Source of the DNA: Bdellovibrionota bacterium
GTDB lineage: Bacteria; Bdellovibrionota; Bdellovibrionia; Bdellovibrionales; JAMPXM01
NCBI GenBank assembly: GCA_963170185.1
Contig: CAUJGS010000033.1
Location: 62,001-126,000 of the forward strand
DNA: 64,000 bases
Direction of reading: 5' to 3'
Of this stretch, positions 39,416 through 49,426 are shown piece by piece. The notes under the pieces were generated by a model that worked only from the letters and a program-made list of their open reading frames with translations, searched no databases and was not told the origin of the DNA. A program made the position numbers and the translations under genes. Within the stretch, counting starts at the first letter, position 1; every line of letters begins with the position of its first letter.

Positions 39416-41896
39416 ATGCTCATGCCTAGGTCCAATGGCGCGCGCACCGGCGTGCATATCGTTTCTCTCGCGCTACTGGTTTCCTGCTTATCAGTTCTCG
39501 TTTTGTGCGCTTCAAAGGCCTACGCAGTTTCCTCCACGAAACTACTCACCAAAGATGGCAAGGCTGTCCAGATCATCGCCGAATCTATGTTTGGCGATTA
39601 CGAGCGCCAAACCGTCAATCTCGTCGGCAACGTTCAAGTTTCGTTTGATACCCAAGTTTTGCGTTCTGATCGCGTGATCCTCGATAAAAACACCGGCCGC
39701 TTTGTCGCCGAGGGCAATGTCATCATCGCGTCTCCAACCGCCTATGTCGAAGGCTCGCGAGCCGAGATCTCGTATGAAGATAACACCGGCCTCATCTACG
39801 ATGGCTTCGTCAAATCCGGCCAAGTTTTATTCCAAGGTAGTGTCATTCGAAAAACCGGCCCAGAGACTTATGTTGCAGAAGAAGCTTCTTACACGGCTTG
39901 TACAACTTGCCCACCGGCATGGAGCTTTAGCGGCTCCCACATCGACGCGGAGATCGGAGCTTACGCGTACATCAAGAGCGCATGGTTCTACTTAGGAGGC
40001 GTTCGGTTCTTCTGGCTCCCTTATCTGATCGTTCCTTTGAAAAGCGAACGACAAACTGGAATGCTTTTTCCTTCGTTTGAATTTCAGCGCGAATCTTTTG
40101 GAATCGCCCTCCCTTTTTTCTGGGCCATTTCCCGCAGCCAAGATCTCACGATCACGCCAAAGTTCTACCTAGCACTTCCAAACTCCGAGACCCCCAGCCG
40201 CGATCCAAAATTTTTGTTCAATTACCGCTATATCTTTTCCGAAGAAAGCGGCGGCGAAACCAATTTCGGCTTCGGTAATGACAATATTTTCGCCTCAGAC
40301 AAAAACCTTCCCAACAAGCCCGGCTCGGATAGATCCAACCGTTGGTTTTTTAGCCACGATCATCTCTACTCTTTGCCCGGCGGTTTCATCAATCGCGCCC
40401 AGCTTGGCTTGGTATCTGATCTTCGATACTCACGAGATTTCCCCGAAGAGATCAAAGGCCTAGGGGATCCTGCACTGGAAAACCGCGTTTCTTTGACCAA
40501 AAACTCCGAAACACTGCACTCCAGTATCGAAGCCGCCTACTATGTAAACCAACTCAAGTCCGACCCGCTTGAAGGAAACTCCGACAGCGTCCATCGGTTT
40601 CCCGAGATCCGCCAATCCGGCGTCGATCGAAGCCTCTTTGGTTCTCGGATATTCTTTCGTTGGGATTTCAACTACGTGAACTTCGCGCGCGAAGACTTCT
40701 CGTATGACGACGTCATCGTGTCGAACGCCTCCCCACCGCGAACAATCGATCGAACACGAGGCGCTGGCGGAATCGGGAGCGGCGTTTACGATCCCGACAA
40801 AGACCAAATCCGAACAGGCCAACGCCTTGACCTTCGCCCCGAGCTATCGGCTCCGGTTCGAATCGGGAAATACTTAGATCTTCTTCCCACACTCCAGTTC
40901 CGCCACACTCAGTATTCCTTCAATGTGAGCGTTCCGGACGGCACGGCCTTCGACGTGATTCCGACTCGTCAATATATCAGAGGTCGTTTGGCGCTTCGAA
41001 CTCAGCTCTCACGTGTTTACGATCTCTCGGAAAATGAGACAGAAACGGAAATCAAATCCGATGCTGCAAATGCCGGAATTTTTCAATCCATGCAGCCGCC
41101 ACCTCCGATTCGTCGACCCGAAAAAATGAAACACGAAATCGAGCCCGAGATCTCCATCTCCGGAATCCCGTGGCTTCAGCAAACCGATTCGACTTTCTTT
41201 GGAGATAACTCGCTGTCGCCGATTTTCGTGGAAGGCCAACCCGTTTCCGACTCTGATTTCTATTCAAGCAAGCGTCTGCAGTTCGACTACGAAGACCGCA
41301 TCACGAGCCGCAATATCATTGCGGCTCAGGTTCTCAATCGATTCGTAAAAAAGACCTGGAACGGCGACACACCCTCGTATCGGCAAATCGTTCTTGTCAA
41401 AAATGGTATCAGCTATGAATTCGACAAGCCCAACCGCAACGCAAACGCAAATCTCTCGGATTTTTACACGACTATCGACGCGCGTTTCGCCAATTTCGAC
41501 ACCAACACATCCGTTCGCTACTTTCCGCTTCACCGTGTGTTTAACACCTCTTCGCGCGCGGCCGTTCGCGATGCAAAAGGCAACTTTCTTCAGCTCAGTT
41601 TCTCGCAAAACTTCCTGATCACCGAAGCCGTCGAAGAAGCCTACGAAAAGCGCGAAGAAAACATCGGGATCGCGGTCGGCTTCGTTCATCGACACGCCAC
41701 GATCTCCGGCGAGCTCAACTATCTGCCTTCCGCCTATTCACCTATAGATTTTCGTCTAAAGAGCTGGTCGACCATGCTTGATCTTCGTCCACCGGGCGAC
41801 TGCTGGGGGCTTCGACTGGCAATTAGCCATATCTTAAGCGAAGAGAAACCTCGCTTCACTTTCGGATTCGACTACAAATTCGGCGGCACCAACTAG
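39416..41896 (+). CDS. lptD: LPS-assembly protein LptD
   Basis: 826 aa; OstA-like N-domain (GNVQVSFDTQVLRSDRVILDKNTGRFVAEGNV), YLGGVRFFWLPYLIVPLKSERQTGMLFPSF, beta-barrel C-domain. Confidence 0.92.
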   Translation: MLMPRSNGARTGVHIVSLALLVSCLSVLVLCASKAYAVSSTKLLTKDGKAVQIIAESMFGDYERQTVNLVGNVQVSFDTQVLRSDRVILDKNTGRFVAEGNVIIASPTAYVEGSRAEISYEDNTGLIYDGFVKSGQVLFQGSVIRKTGPETYVAEEASYTACTTCPPAWSFSGSHIDAEIGAYAYIKSAWFYLGGVRFFWLPYLIVPLKSERQTGMLFPSFEFQRESFGIALPFFWAISRSQDLTITPKFYLALPNSETPSRDPKFLFNYRYIFSEESGGETNFGFGNDNIFASDKNLPNKPGSDRSNRWFFSHDHLYSLPGGFINRAQLGLVSDLRYSRDFPEEIKGLGDPALENRVSLTKNSETLHSSIEAAYYVNQLKSDPLEGNSDSVHRFPEIRQSGVDRSLFGSRIFFRWDFNYVNFAREDFSYDDVIVSNASPPRTIDRTRGAGGIGSGVYDPDKDQIRTGQRLDLRPELSAPVRIGKYLDLLPTLQFRHTQYSFNVSVPDGTAFDVIPTRQYIRGRLALRTQLSRVYDLSENETETEIKSDAANAGIFQSMQPPPPIRRPEKMKHEIEPEISISGIPWLQQTDSTFFGDNSLSPIFVEGQPVSDSDFYSSKRLQFDYEDRITSRNIIAAQVLNRFVKKTWNGDTPSYRQIVLVKNGISYEFDKPNRNANANLSDFYTTIDARFANFDTNTSVRYFPLHRVFNTSSRAAVRDAKGNFLQLSFSQNFLITEAVEEAYEKREENIGIAVGFVHRHATISGELNYLPSAYSPIDFRLKSWSTMLDLRPPGDCWGLRLAISHILSEEKPRFTFGFDYKFGGTN

Positions 41897-42315
41897 AAGC
41901 GGTAGACGGAATAGCTGACTTGGCCACCCTCAAGACCGCGATCGCCGATCACAGGTGCAACGACCAAGCGAAGGTCCATGGGCTTGGTCTCTTGATAGCC
42001 AAGCTGATCGCGAATCGCAGCCTCTTCTTGGTTGGGAACTCCGTAAACGACGTAAAGGCCCAGCAAAATTCCCGCATAGAGACCAAACGAAGCACCGCGC
42101 GCTACTTTATTGAGATTGTCGCCAGGCTTATCAGAAAACGCGAGTGTCGCAGCCCCAACAAGCGTCCCCGCCAAAACACCATAGCTGCAGCTCATAATGA
42201 AATCTCGAAGCGGCTCGGCCTGCGCCCTTTGTGGAGTCAGAGCCACCATCGCCGTGGAAGAAATAAGAGCCGCAACAATCCATGCCTTCGAGTATCTGAG
42301 AAGCTGTTTCGCCAT
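41893..42315 (-). CDS. Small membrane/exported hypothetical protein
   Basis: 140 aa with hydrophobic N-terminus and second hydrophobic segment. Confidence 0.65.
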   Translation of the reverse strand: MAKQLLRYSKAWIVAALISSTAMVALTPQRAQAEPLRDFIMSCSYGVLAGTLVGAATLAFSDKPGDNLNKVARGASFGLYAGILLGLYVVYGVPNQEEAAIRDQLGYQETKPMDLRLVVAPVIGDRGLEGGQVSYSVYRF

Positions 42316-42354
42316 ACTGGCTTCAAGCTTAACTGATCTGGAGAAAGCTTTGAG

Positions 42355-42789
42355 TCAAAATATGGGAAGAATTCGAAACCCTACGCGATGCATCAATCCA
42401 TCTTCCCGCACCAACAAAGCCAAACTCAGTCGTGCACCCGAGGAGCTTGCCTCCACGACACGAGAAATCTCGTCTTGAATCCAATAACTCGCTCGCCAAA
42501 GCCGCGCTCTTTGCCGATAGCTGAGCCCCAACGCCAATCCGTCCGGCCAGAGACTGGATTTCACTTCGACAACAAACCACTCCTGTAAGTTCGGACTTCG
42601 GATCAAGAGATCCACTTCCGCATACGGCGTCTTAAGTCGTCTCGCGACGATCGAAAAGCCCCGCGCCCTTAGCCAATCGATGGCCAAAAGCTCGGTCTCT
42701 TCACCACGACTTGGTTTTCTATTTGTGCTAGCGCTGCAAGTACTCTCGAACCCCGCCAAATGTCTTTCGATGCACTGGCGAAGGACCAT
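42355..42789 (-). CDS. yraN: UPF0102/YraN family endonuclease-like protein
   Basis: SRGEETELLAIDWLRARGFSIVARRLKTPYAEVDLLIRSPNLQEWFVVEVKSS; start uncertain (track ORF to 42870). Confidence 0.8.
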   Translation of the reverse strand: MVLRQCIERHLAGFESTCSASTNRKPSRGEETELLAIDWLRARGFSIVARRLKTPYAEVDLLIRSPNLQEWFVVEVKSSLWPDGLALGLSYRQRARLWRASYWIQDEISRVVEASSSGARLSLALLVREDGLMHRVGFRILPIF

Positions 42790-43501
42790 ACTCTTTGATG
42801 GCCGTGCGGTGGATTTCCGCGGCGTAACCCTTATGCCCTTTGAATCCATACTGCGGGAACTCCTGATCAAGATCGATCATCAGACGATCCCGAGTCACCT
42901 TTGCCACGATCGACGCCGCCGCGATGGGAAGAGCGCGCGAATCACCCTTCACCAAAGTCGTTTGCGGAAGCTTCGACCAAGCAAGAAACTTTTGAATCTC
43001 CGACTTCACCGAACACGCTTCAAAAGCCGGTCCCGCAAACGGAAGCTTTTGATTGCCGTCGATCAAGATATGTCCATTTGGAAGTCCGAAGCTCGTGACT
43101 TCAGGTCGGTCGTGATTTTCCACATTCACAGCAAGACTCACTAGCGCTCTTCGCATGGCCAAAAAAGTAGCCTGTAGGATATTGATCTCATCGATCTCGT
43201 CACTCGTCGCAAAACCGAGCCCGACGAAGCAGTGTTCGACAATGACATCGGCAACCGCGTCACGTTTCTTTTCAGAGATTTTTTTTGAATCCGTCACGCC
43301 GGCCCGTTCAAGTATCTCGACCGCGTGTTCCGGGATGATGACAGCACCGGCATAAACCGGCCCAGCCAAACAGCCGCGACCAACTTCGTCGACACCGATC
43401 ACGGGTTGGTCCTTCAGTTCTCGCCATGGAAATATCTGATTTTCGAGAGAGACTTCTAGGGAGTTTTCTTTGACAGATGATTTCGCGGTCTTCGATGTCA
43501 T
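42728..43501 (-). CDS. rnhB: Ribonuclease HII
   Basis: VIGVDEVGRGCLAGPVYAGAVI, DSKKISEKKRD, AASIVAKVTRDRLM. Start at 43501 rather than 43627 because a terminator lies at 43567-43592. Confidence 0.95.
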   Translation of the reverse strand: MTSKTAKSSVKENSLEVSLENQIFPWRELKDQPVIGVDEVGRGCLAGPVYAGAVIIPEHAVEILERAGVTDSKKISEKKRDAVADVIVEHCFVGLGFATSDEIDEINILQATFLAMRRALVSLAVNVENHDRPEVTSFGLPNGHILIDGNQKLPFAGPAFEACSVKSEIQKFLAWSKLPQTTLVKGDSRALPIAAASIVAKVTRDRLMIDLDQEFPQYGFKGHKGYAAEIHRTAIKEYGPSPVHRKTFGGVREYLQR

Positions 43502-43566
43502 CGCGCTATCACACTCGATATCAGAAACGCTCTCAAGTCCTATGCCTCGCGCAATCAAAAACAAAA

Positions 43567-43592
43567 AAGCCCTCGGATTTCTCCGAAGGCTT
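43567..43592 (-). terminator. Rho-independent terminator after rplS
   Basis: On minus strand aagcc-t-tcgga-gaaa-tccga-g-ggctttttt: 10-bp stem then T run. Confidence 0.75.
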
Positions 43593-43643
43593 TTATTGTT
43601 TCTCGACCCGGAGATCGAGGAGACCATAAGGTCATTTCGAAAC

Positions 43644-44165
43644 TTAAGCTTCTGTCTTTGCTTCTTCAGCAGTTTCAGCAGCCGCCGAGTTATCTACCAG
43701 GCCAACGAGTTCCGAAGTCAAACGAGCCGCTTTTCCTTTGAGGCTACGGAGGAAGTAGAGCTTCGAACGGCGAACTTTGCCTTTCGCGATAACTTCAACA
43801 CGATCAACCGATGGGCTGCGGAAAGGGAATGTTCTTTCAACGCCAACACCAGCCGAGATCTTGCGAACTGTGAACGTACGAGTCACGCCTTCGCCTTGAA
43901 CTTTGATACAAACACCTTTGTAAAGCTGAACGCGCTCTTTGTCGCCTTCGCGAACTTTCACGTAAACGCCAACAGTGTCACCAGCCGAGAAGTCTTGGAT
44001 CTTCGCGTTTGCGCCAACTTTTTTCATGCCGACTTTGCGAAGCAAATCTGTCTCGCCTTGTGGCTTAGCTGCTTTCGCTTTTTTAGGAGCTTTAGGAGCC
44101 GCAGCCGTTTTAGCTTTCGTTTTTCCTGCTGATTTAGATGCTGTTTTCTTTACGGTTTTTGCCAT
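43644..44165 (-). CDS. rplS: 50S ribosomal protein L19 with ~40-aa Lys/Ala-rich N-terminal extension
   Basis: [67 protein letters not shown]; preceded by [36 protein letters not shown]. Confidence 0.96.
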   Translation of the reverse strand: MAKTVKKTASKSAGKTKAKTAAAPKAPKKAKAAKPQGETDLLRKVGMKKVGANAKIQDFSAGDTVGVYVKVREGDKERVQLYKGVCIKVQGEGVTRTFTVRKISAGVGVERTFPFRSPSVDRVEVIAKGKVRRSKLYFLRSLKGKAARLTSELVGLVDNSAAAETAEEAKTEA

Positions 44166-44247
44166 GGCTCCACGTCCCCAATTTCAAAATCGCAACCATC
44201 AAAATCGCGACCAATTTTCTGCAAAATCTGCTGTAAGGTACGCGAGG

Positions 44248-44829
44248 CTACCACGCCCCGCGCAACCGGTCAAGAATGATGCTAACCGCCGACCTCACCG
44301 ACAAGTGGCGATAATCGTCCGGCGGCGCCCCTTTTACAGGCTCTAAAAGCAGGTCGCAACCCCTCATAAACTCGTCCGTCAGGCCATATCCGGTGCCAAA
44401 GATCAAAAATAAGCGGTCCTCCGGCTTGGCCGACTCGATTTTCGCCCTCAGGTCCCGAAAACTCACTTGCGGCACCCCATCTAGGGCTCTGGCATGCGTC
44501 GAAACAATTATGGGCCGATCCGAACACCCCTCGTCCCGATTCCAAGCCTCAATTGCGGCCTCCAGGCTCTCGGCTGTCTCCACCATCGTCAATGCTGTCT
44601 TCCGTTTGGCGTTGTAGCGCGCTCCCTCGCCCACTCGCCAGTGATCGAGCATACGGTGAACAAACGCCCTTTGATCCTCCATAGGATGGATCACAAAGTA
44701 CTTCGAGACGCCAAACACCCGCGAAGCTCTGGCGATGTCATGGACATCGAGATTGGTGATATTGGTGGCGACCACGTTCCCTTTGGAGTCGCGGATAGGA
44801 TAGTGAAGCAAGCCGACTGCGATCTTCAT
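44248..44829 (-). CDS. SPOUT-type RNA methyltransferase (trmD-associated family)
   Basis: KIAVGLLHYPIRDSKGNVVATNITNLDVHDIARASRVFGVSKYFVIHP...LFLIFGTGYGLTDEF. Confidence 0.85.
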   Translation of the reverse strand: MKIAVGLLHYPIRDSKGNVVATNITNLDVHDIARASRVFGVSKYFVIHPMEDQRAFVHRMLDHWRVGEGARYNAKRKTALTMVETAESLEAAIEAWNRDEGCSDRPIIVSTHARALDGVPQVSFRDLRAKIESAKPEDRLFLIFGTGYGLTDEFMRGCDLLLEPVKGAPPDDYRHLSVRSAVSIILDRLRGAW

Positions 44830-45707
44830 CTTTCGGGCCTCTTTGCCTCTAGTTGAGAGATTCTCACCTCGTTCAAAAGCCCGGCGACATCGCGAGCCAC
44901 TGTTTCAAGCTCAAGGGCTGCCGACTTACGCACAGCGGGTACCCCTGGTTCGCGAAGAACCGACGCCAGTCGGCCGAGAATCTCCGCGACCAGAGCCTGT
45001 GCCTGATCAAAACCAAACCCATGCAACAAGTCTGGTCGACGCTCGGCTGTCACCTTTAACGATTGCAGCTTTTCATAGTAAGAAATCAGCTTTTGATCGC
45101 CACACAGCAAGACTCCGGGAACTTCGCGCCCACGCCACGTCTGCGGTCGTGTGTACTGAGCTCCTTCCAGTAGGCCGTCGTGAAAACTATCTTTCACGCT
45201 AGAAGTGGAATTGCCTAAAACACCGGGTACATGCCGGGCTACGGCCTCGATCACGATACAAGCCGGAAGCTCTCCACCGCTTAAGACATAGTCCCCGATC
45301 GAAAGCTCATCGACTTCATATTCCTCTAGCCAGCGCTGATCAACGCCAGCGTAGCGTGAAGCCACCAATACGATATCCCTACCCGACAGCGCCATCTCAC
45401 GAGCCACCTGATCGGTGAACAGCGCCCCTCGTGGCGAGAGATGAAGTAATTTGGGCTTCGCCTTTGGCGGTTTATAAGCGGAAAGTATGTGATCCAGACA
45501 TTTCGCCAAAGGCTCTGCCTGCATCAACATGCCGTCGGATCCGCCAAACACTCGATCATCGACGGCGCGATGAACGCCTTCGCCAAATTCGCGAGGATTT
45601 TGTGTCTCAAGACCAACAAGGCCTTTTGCAATCGCCTGTCCCACCAGCCCATGTTGAAAGGCGGACCGAACCAATTCGGGCATGAGCGAGACGACCATGA
45701 ACTTCAT
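44826..45707 (-). CDS. trmD: tRNA (guanine-N1)-methyltransferase
   Basis: DDRVFGGSDGMLMQ, LSPRGALFTDQVAREMA, YAGVDQRWLEEYEVDELSIGDYVLSGGELPA. Confidence 0.97.
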   Translation of the reverse strand: MKFMVVSLMPELVRSAFQHGLVGQAIAKGLVGLETQNPREFGEGVHRAVDDRVFGGSDGMLMQAEPLAKCLDHILSAYKPPKAKPKLLHLSPRGALFTDQVAREMALSGRDIVLVASRYAGVDQRWLEEYEVDELSIGDYVLSGGELPACIVIEAVARHVPGVLGNSTSSVKDSFHDGLLEGAQYTRPQTWRGREVPGVLLCGDQKLISYYEKLQSLKVTAERRPDLLHGFGFDQAQALVAEILGRLASVLREPGVPAVRKSAALELETVARDVAGLLNEVRISQLEAKRPER

Positions 45708-46426
45708 TCGTCCTCGTCACCAAACATCTCGTCTTCAGCCGACTCCGCATCCTCTGACTCAACATCCTCTGACTCCGTATCGCCCGGCTCATCACGGTCA
45801 AGCCCAAGCTGAACTTCGATCAGCCCCGGCGGAAGTTCAACCTCAAGACTCTCGCTTTCCGCATCGACACCCACCACGATGGCTTCGACAAAAGGGATCT
45901 CGATCTCGTCGCCGCTTTTTACTCCGGGCCGAGCGTCCTTCTCTAAACTCACAATCAAAAGATCTTGAGCGACATTGCTGGTGAAACCAACGACTTGCCC
46001 TAAAACTTTGTCACCTTCCACTATCTTGAAGCCTTCAACTTCGCTTAAGTAAAACTCTTCGCCTTCATCGGCCTCGAGATAGCAATCCGGAATGACTAGG
46101 AACTTACCGCGAAGCTTTTCAGCAGCTGTTCGATCCGCGAGATCCGGACTCTGAAGAATAATTCCGTTTTTGTGTGGCTTAGCGCCCTTAAGAGTATACT
46201 CCGTCACAGCGCCCTTGAGATCGTCCTCCGACGACACGTCCTCTGTCGCCGCCAACAAAAACCCGCCGGTTTCGCGAAGTTCCTCCAACCAATCAGCATG
46301 CCCAGCGAAGAGTACCACCCAGATTTCGCCCTTTAGCCCGTGCGCATCTTTCACTCGCCCGACCGTGCGGTATCCGCCTTCCGGGTTCATCGCTTTCAAC
46401 TTTTCCAACAAAGGCTCGTTCGACAT
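45704..46426 (-). CDS. rimM: Ribosome maturation factor RimM with acidic C-terminal tail
   Basis: TVGRVKDAHGLKGEIWV; EIEIPFVEAIVVGVDAESESLEVELPPGLI; tail DEPGDTESEDVESEDAESAEDEMFGDEDE. Confidence 0.93.
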   Translation of the reverse strand: MSNEPLLEKLKAMNPEGGYRTVGRVKDAHGLKGEIWVVLFAGHADWLEELRETGGFLLAATEDVSSEDDLKGAVTEYTLKGAKPHKNGIILQSPDLADRTAAEKLRGKFLVIPDCYLEADEGEEFYLSEVEGFKIVEGDKVLGQVVGFTSNVAQDLLIVSLEKDARPGVKSGDEIEIPFVEAIVVGVDAESESLEVELPPGLIEVQLGLDRDEPGDTESEDVESEDAESAEDEMFGDEDE

Positions 46427-46521
46427 ATTTCCTCTAAGGTTGGTCCACAAACTGTTCATAAAGAAAAGGGGCAAGCGATTAAGCCTGCCCCCTCTAGCTT
46501 TCGGACTTCGTCAGCGTGAGA

Positions 46522-46773
46522 TTACTCTACGATGTCGAGAACCGAGCGACGATCAAGCTTCGTGCTTGCCGCCATCAGAATCGTGCGAAGCGAACGCGCC
46601 GTGCGCCCAAGCTTCCCGATGACTTTTCCCAAGTCCTGTTTATTGACATAGAGCTTGTACATCGTCGTTTGCTCATGGACTTCCTCGACGACTTTTACAT
46701 CATCTGGAAAATCAACGAGCGACTTTGCCATGAACTCGATCAGGTCTTTCAGGTTCGATGGATCCACTGCCAT
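46522..46773 (-). CDS. khpA: KH-domain RNA-binding protein
   Basis: DLGKVIGKLGRTARSLRTILMAAS; position between rpsP and rimM. Confidence 0.92.
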   Translation of the reverse strand: MAVDPSNLKDLIEFMAKSLVDFPDDVKVVEEVHEQTTMYKLYVNKQDLGKVIGKLGRTARSLRTILMAASTKLDRRSVLDIVE

Positions 46774-46823
46774 TCAACACCCCTCCAAGAGAATTAATTG
46801 GGCCTATGGCCGAGATTGAAATC

Positions 46824-47072
46824 TTAAGAACCTTTTTCTGCCATGCGGATCAACGAACGAACGCGCTCGGTAGGTTGCGCGCCATTTTTTATCCAAGTCT
46901 TCGTCTTCTCGAGATCGAGAACGAGCTTCTTTTCCTGACCGCGTGGGTTCGGATTGTAGTTCCCGATAACCTCGAGGAACTTACCGTTCAACCAAGCGCG
47001 CGAATCAGCGACAGTGATACGATACTTTGGACGTTTTTTTGAGCCACCACGGGCCAAACGAATAACAACCAC
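46824..47072 (-). CDS. rpsP: 30S ribosomal protein S16
   Basis: VVIRLARGGSKKRPKYRITVADSRAWLNGKFLEVIGNYNP; GTG start. Confidence 0.97.
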   Translation of the reverse strand: MVVIRLARGGSKKRPKYRITVADSRAWLNGKFLEVIGNYNPNPRGQEKKLVLDLEKTKTWIKNGAQPTERVRSLIRMAEKGS

Positions 47073-47086
47073 GTTTTTCTCCTAAC

Positions 47087-47137
47087 CCCGGTTTCCGGGA
47101 TGCCCCGATACAATGTCCGTTTCCGGACGTTATCGGG
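47087..47137 (-). promoter_or_regulatory. Structured 5' leader of rpsP (two tandem hairpins)
   Basis: cccgg-ttt-ccggg (47087-47099) and cccgata-ca-atgtccg-tttc-cggacgt-tatcggg (47104-47137) just upstream of the rpsP RBS. Confidence 0.6.
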
Positions 47138-47256
47138 CCGCCTCCAGCTTGGTCACCATTGACCAGCGATCTTGGGCGGTACGTGTGAGCCAAAAGGGTT
47201 ACCCTTTGAGTCATGAAACTGGCAAGTTAAAATCTCTAAACTACGGTCAAAGCCGA

Positions 47257-48660
47257 TTAAAAAGGGAACCGGCCGCCGCCGGGACCTCTAAAAGGCGGCA
47301 TTCCACCTTTGCCGCCGCCTTTGCCAAACATCCCACCCAAGGCTCCACCCATGCCCATCTTCATGAGCTGCGACATGGCCTTTTGGCTCTGCTCAAAACT
47401 CTTGATGAACTTGTTCACTTCCGAAACTTGGGTGCCCGAACCTTTGGCAATTCGAGCCCGTCGAGAGCCATTGAGGATGCGATGATCCTGGCGTTCTTCT
47501 TTGGTCATCGAACGGATGATCGCTTCAATACGCTTCATCTCATCATCTGGCTTGGTTTGGTCTTTGAGCTGCTTCATGGCCTGTCCCATACCAGGCAGCA
47601 TGCCCATAATGCCCTCTAAACCACCAAGCTTCTTCATCATCTGCATCTGCACTAAAAAGTCTTCGACGGTAAATTGCTTGGTCGCAATTTTCTTGGCCGA
47701 TTCCATCGCCTGCTTTTCGTCGATCACCTCTTGCGCTCGCTCGACCAAGCTCAAAACATCGCCCATGTCGAGGATGCGCGAAGCTAGGCGATCCGGATGA
47801 AAGATCTCAAGCGCATCGCTCTTTTCACCAACACCCAAGAATTTAACCGGGATCCCCGTCGTCTCGCGAATCGAAAGAGCCGCACCACCGCGCGCATCGC
47901 CGTCGACCTTCGTAAGCACCAAGCCTGACAGCCCCAAGCGCCCATGAAAGCCTTCCGCGACTGCAACCGACTGCTGCCCAAGCATCGCGTCCGCGACCAA
48001 CAAGATCTCGCGTGGGTTTGCGATCGCTTTTAGACGCTCAAGCTCTTCCATCAGTTGATCGTCGATCTGTGAGCGACCGGCGGTGTCGAGAATCAGAACT
48101 TCGACCATGTTTTCCCGCGCCCAAATGAGCGCCTTCTCCAAGATGGCCTCTGGCTTTTGCGAGGCTTCGGATGGAAAAACCGGAACTCCAAGATTATTTC
48201 CAAGAGTCTTTAGCTGTTCGATCGCGGCCGGGCGGTAGATATCGGCCGGAACAAGGCCTGGCTTCTTCTTGTACTTTTGACGAATGAAGAGCGAAAGCTT
48301 AGCCGACGTCGTCGTTTTGCCGGCCCCTTGAAGACCGACCATCATCACGATCGCGGGGCGGCCATCGCTGGATTTGAGATCAAGCTCCACGGCTTCTGAA
48401 CCGAGGACACGAACGAGTTCGTCGTGAACGATTTTAACAAATTGCTGGCCAGGATTTACGCCTTGAAGAACTTCCGCGCCGATCGCTTTCGCGCGAACGG
48501 CATCGATAAAGCTCTTCACCACTTTGAAGTTCACGTCGGCTTCAAGAAGGCTTAGGCGAATCTCTTTGATCGCCTCTTGGATGTTCTCCTCCGAGATCTT
48601 CGACTGACCGCGGAGTTTCTTAAGACTTCCCAATAACTTATCGCTCAATGAATCAAACAT
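47257..48660 (-). CDS. ffh: Signal recognition particle protein Ffh
   Basis: MMVGLQGAGKTTTSAKL, DTAGRSQIDDQLM, TKVDGDARGGAALSI, Met-rich M domain. Confidence 0.98.
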   Translation of the reverse strand: MFDSLSDKLLGSLKKLRGQSKISEENIQEAIKEIRLSLLEADVNFKVVKSFIDAVRAKAIGAEVLQGVNPGQQFVKIVHDELVRVLGSEAVELDLKSSDGRPAIVMMVGLQGAGKTTTSAKLSLFIRQKYKKKPGLVPADIYRPAAIEQLKTLGNNLGVPVFPSEASQKPEAILEKALIWARENMVEVLILDTAGRSQIDDQLMEELERLKAIANPREILLVADAMLGQQSVAVAEGFHGRLGLSGLVLTKVDGDARGGAALSIRETTGIPVKFLGVGEKSDALEIFHPDRLASRILDMGDVLSLVERAQEVIDEKQAMESAKKIATKQFTVEDFLVQMQMMKKLGGLEGIMGMLPGMGQAMKQLKDQTKPDDEMKRIEAIIRSMTKEERQDHRILNGSRRARIAKGSGTQVSEVNKFIKSFEQSQKAMSQLMKMGMGGALGGMFGKGGGKGGMPPFRGPGGGRFPF

Positions 48661-48903
48661 GGTCCGAAATTCATAACGTGGCCCATGGGGGTTTGGCTAG
48701 GCCCGAGTGCGTGTGGCTCATGGCTTCCCGACACGGTTCCACCATGTAACCAAAATGTAGAGATTTCGAACCTTTCCAAGCGCCCTGAGGCTCCAGCTGA
48801 GCCCTAAAAGGCCCTGAGGGCAAGAAGGCGGTCAGATCTTACCGCCCTCCCCTGGCCCATCCCTTGCCCCTAAAACCAGCTCTTGAACGTACTTGGAGGA
48901 CTT

Positions 48904-49365
48904 ATGTTTCAGTTTGGAAAACTCGAACGCCTTGCTCTTGGAGCCTTTGCCGCCACCCTCTTGATGCTCGCAGCGACAATCGCTCTTGCTCGCCCCGCGC
49001 TTCTCATGCCCAACGGCGAAGAGTACCACGAGGTATCCGCTCCGTTTCGTTCGGTCTTAAACTGCACGAATTTAGATGATTCCAGCGACGTGGTTCGCAC
49101 AAGCTTCATTTTGGAGATCACTCCAAGCGGGCTCGTCACAAGCGGCGCTGTTCACAACGAAAAACTGGGAACTTGCTTCTCGGACTCACCTTCTGCACCT
49201 CAGTCGATGGGCTTCTTGAGCGCGTATGTTTTCACGGCTGGTGGAAATACCTGCAAAGCGACCGAGGGCGATGTTTCGTTTAGCTTCATCCATGATACAC
49301 GCCTTGGCACGGGTCAAACAGCGACCCTCACTGTGAAGGACGTGAACTACAGCTGCCGCCGCTAA
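48904..49365 (+). CDS. Exported hypothetical protein
   Basis: Hydrophobic signal LERLALGAFAATLLMLAATIALARP; GGAGG RBS before 48904. Confidence 0.65.
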   Translation: MFQFGKLERLALGAFAATLLMLAATIALARPALLMPNGEEYHEVSAPFRSVLNCTNLDDSSDVVRTSFILEITPSGLVTSGAVHNEKLGTCFSDSPSAPQSMGFLSAYVFTAGGNTCKATEGDVSFSFIHDTRLGTGQTATLTVKDVNYSCRR

Positions 49366-49392
49366 GGCAACAAAAGCAGTTTAGTAACTTTG

Positions 49393-49426
49393 CGAAAGCC
49401 TCCGGTGTTCGACCCCGGGGGCTTTC
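49393..49426 (+). terminator. Hairpin terminator-like structure
   Basis: cgaaagcc-t-ccgg-tgttcgac-ccgg-g-ggctttcg followed by tgttt; downstream of 48904-49365. Confidence 0.6.
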
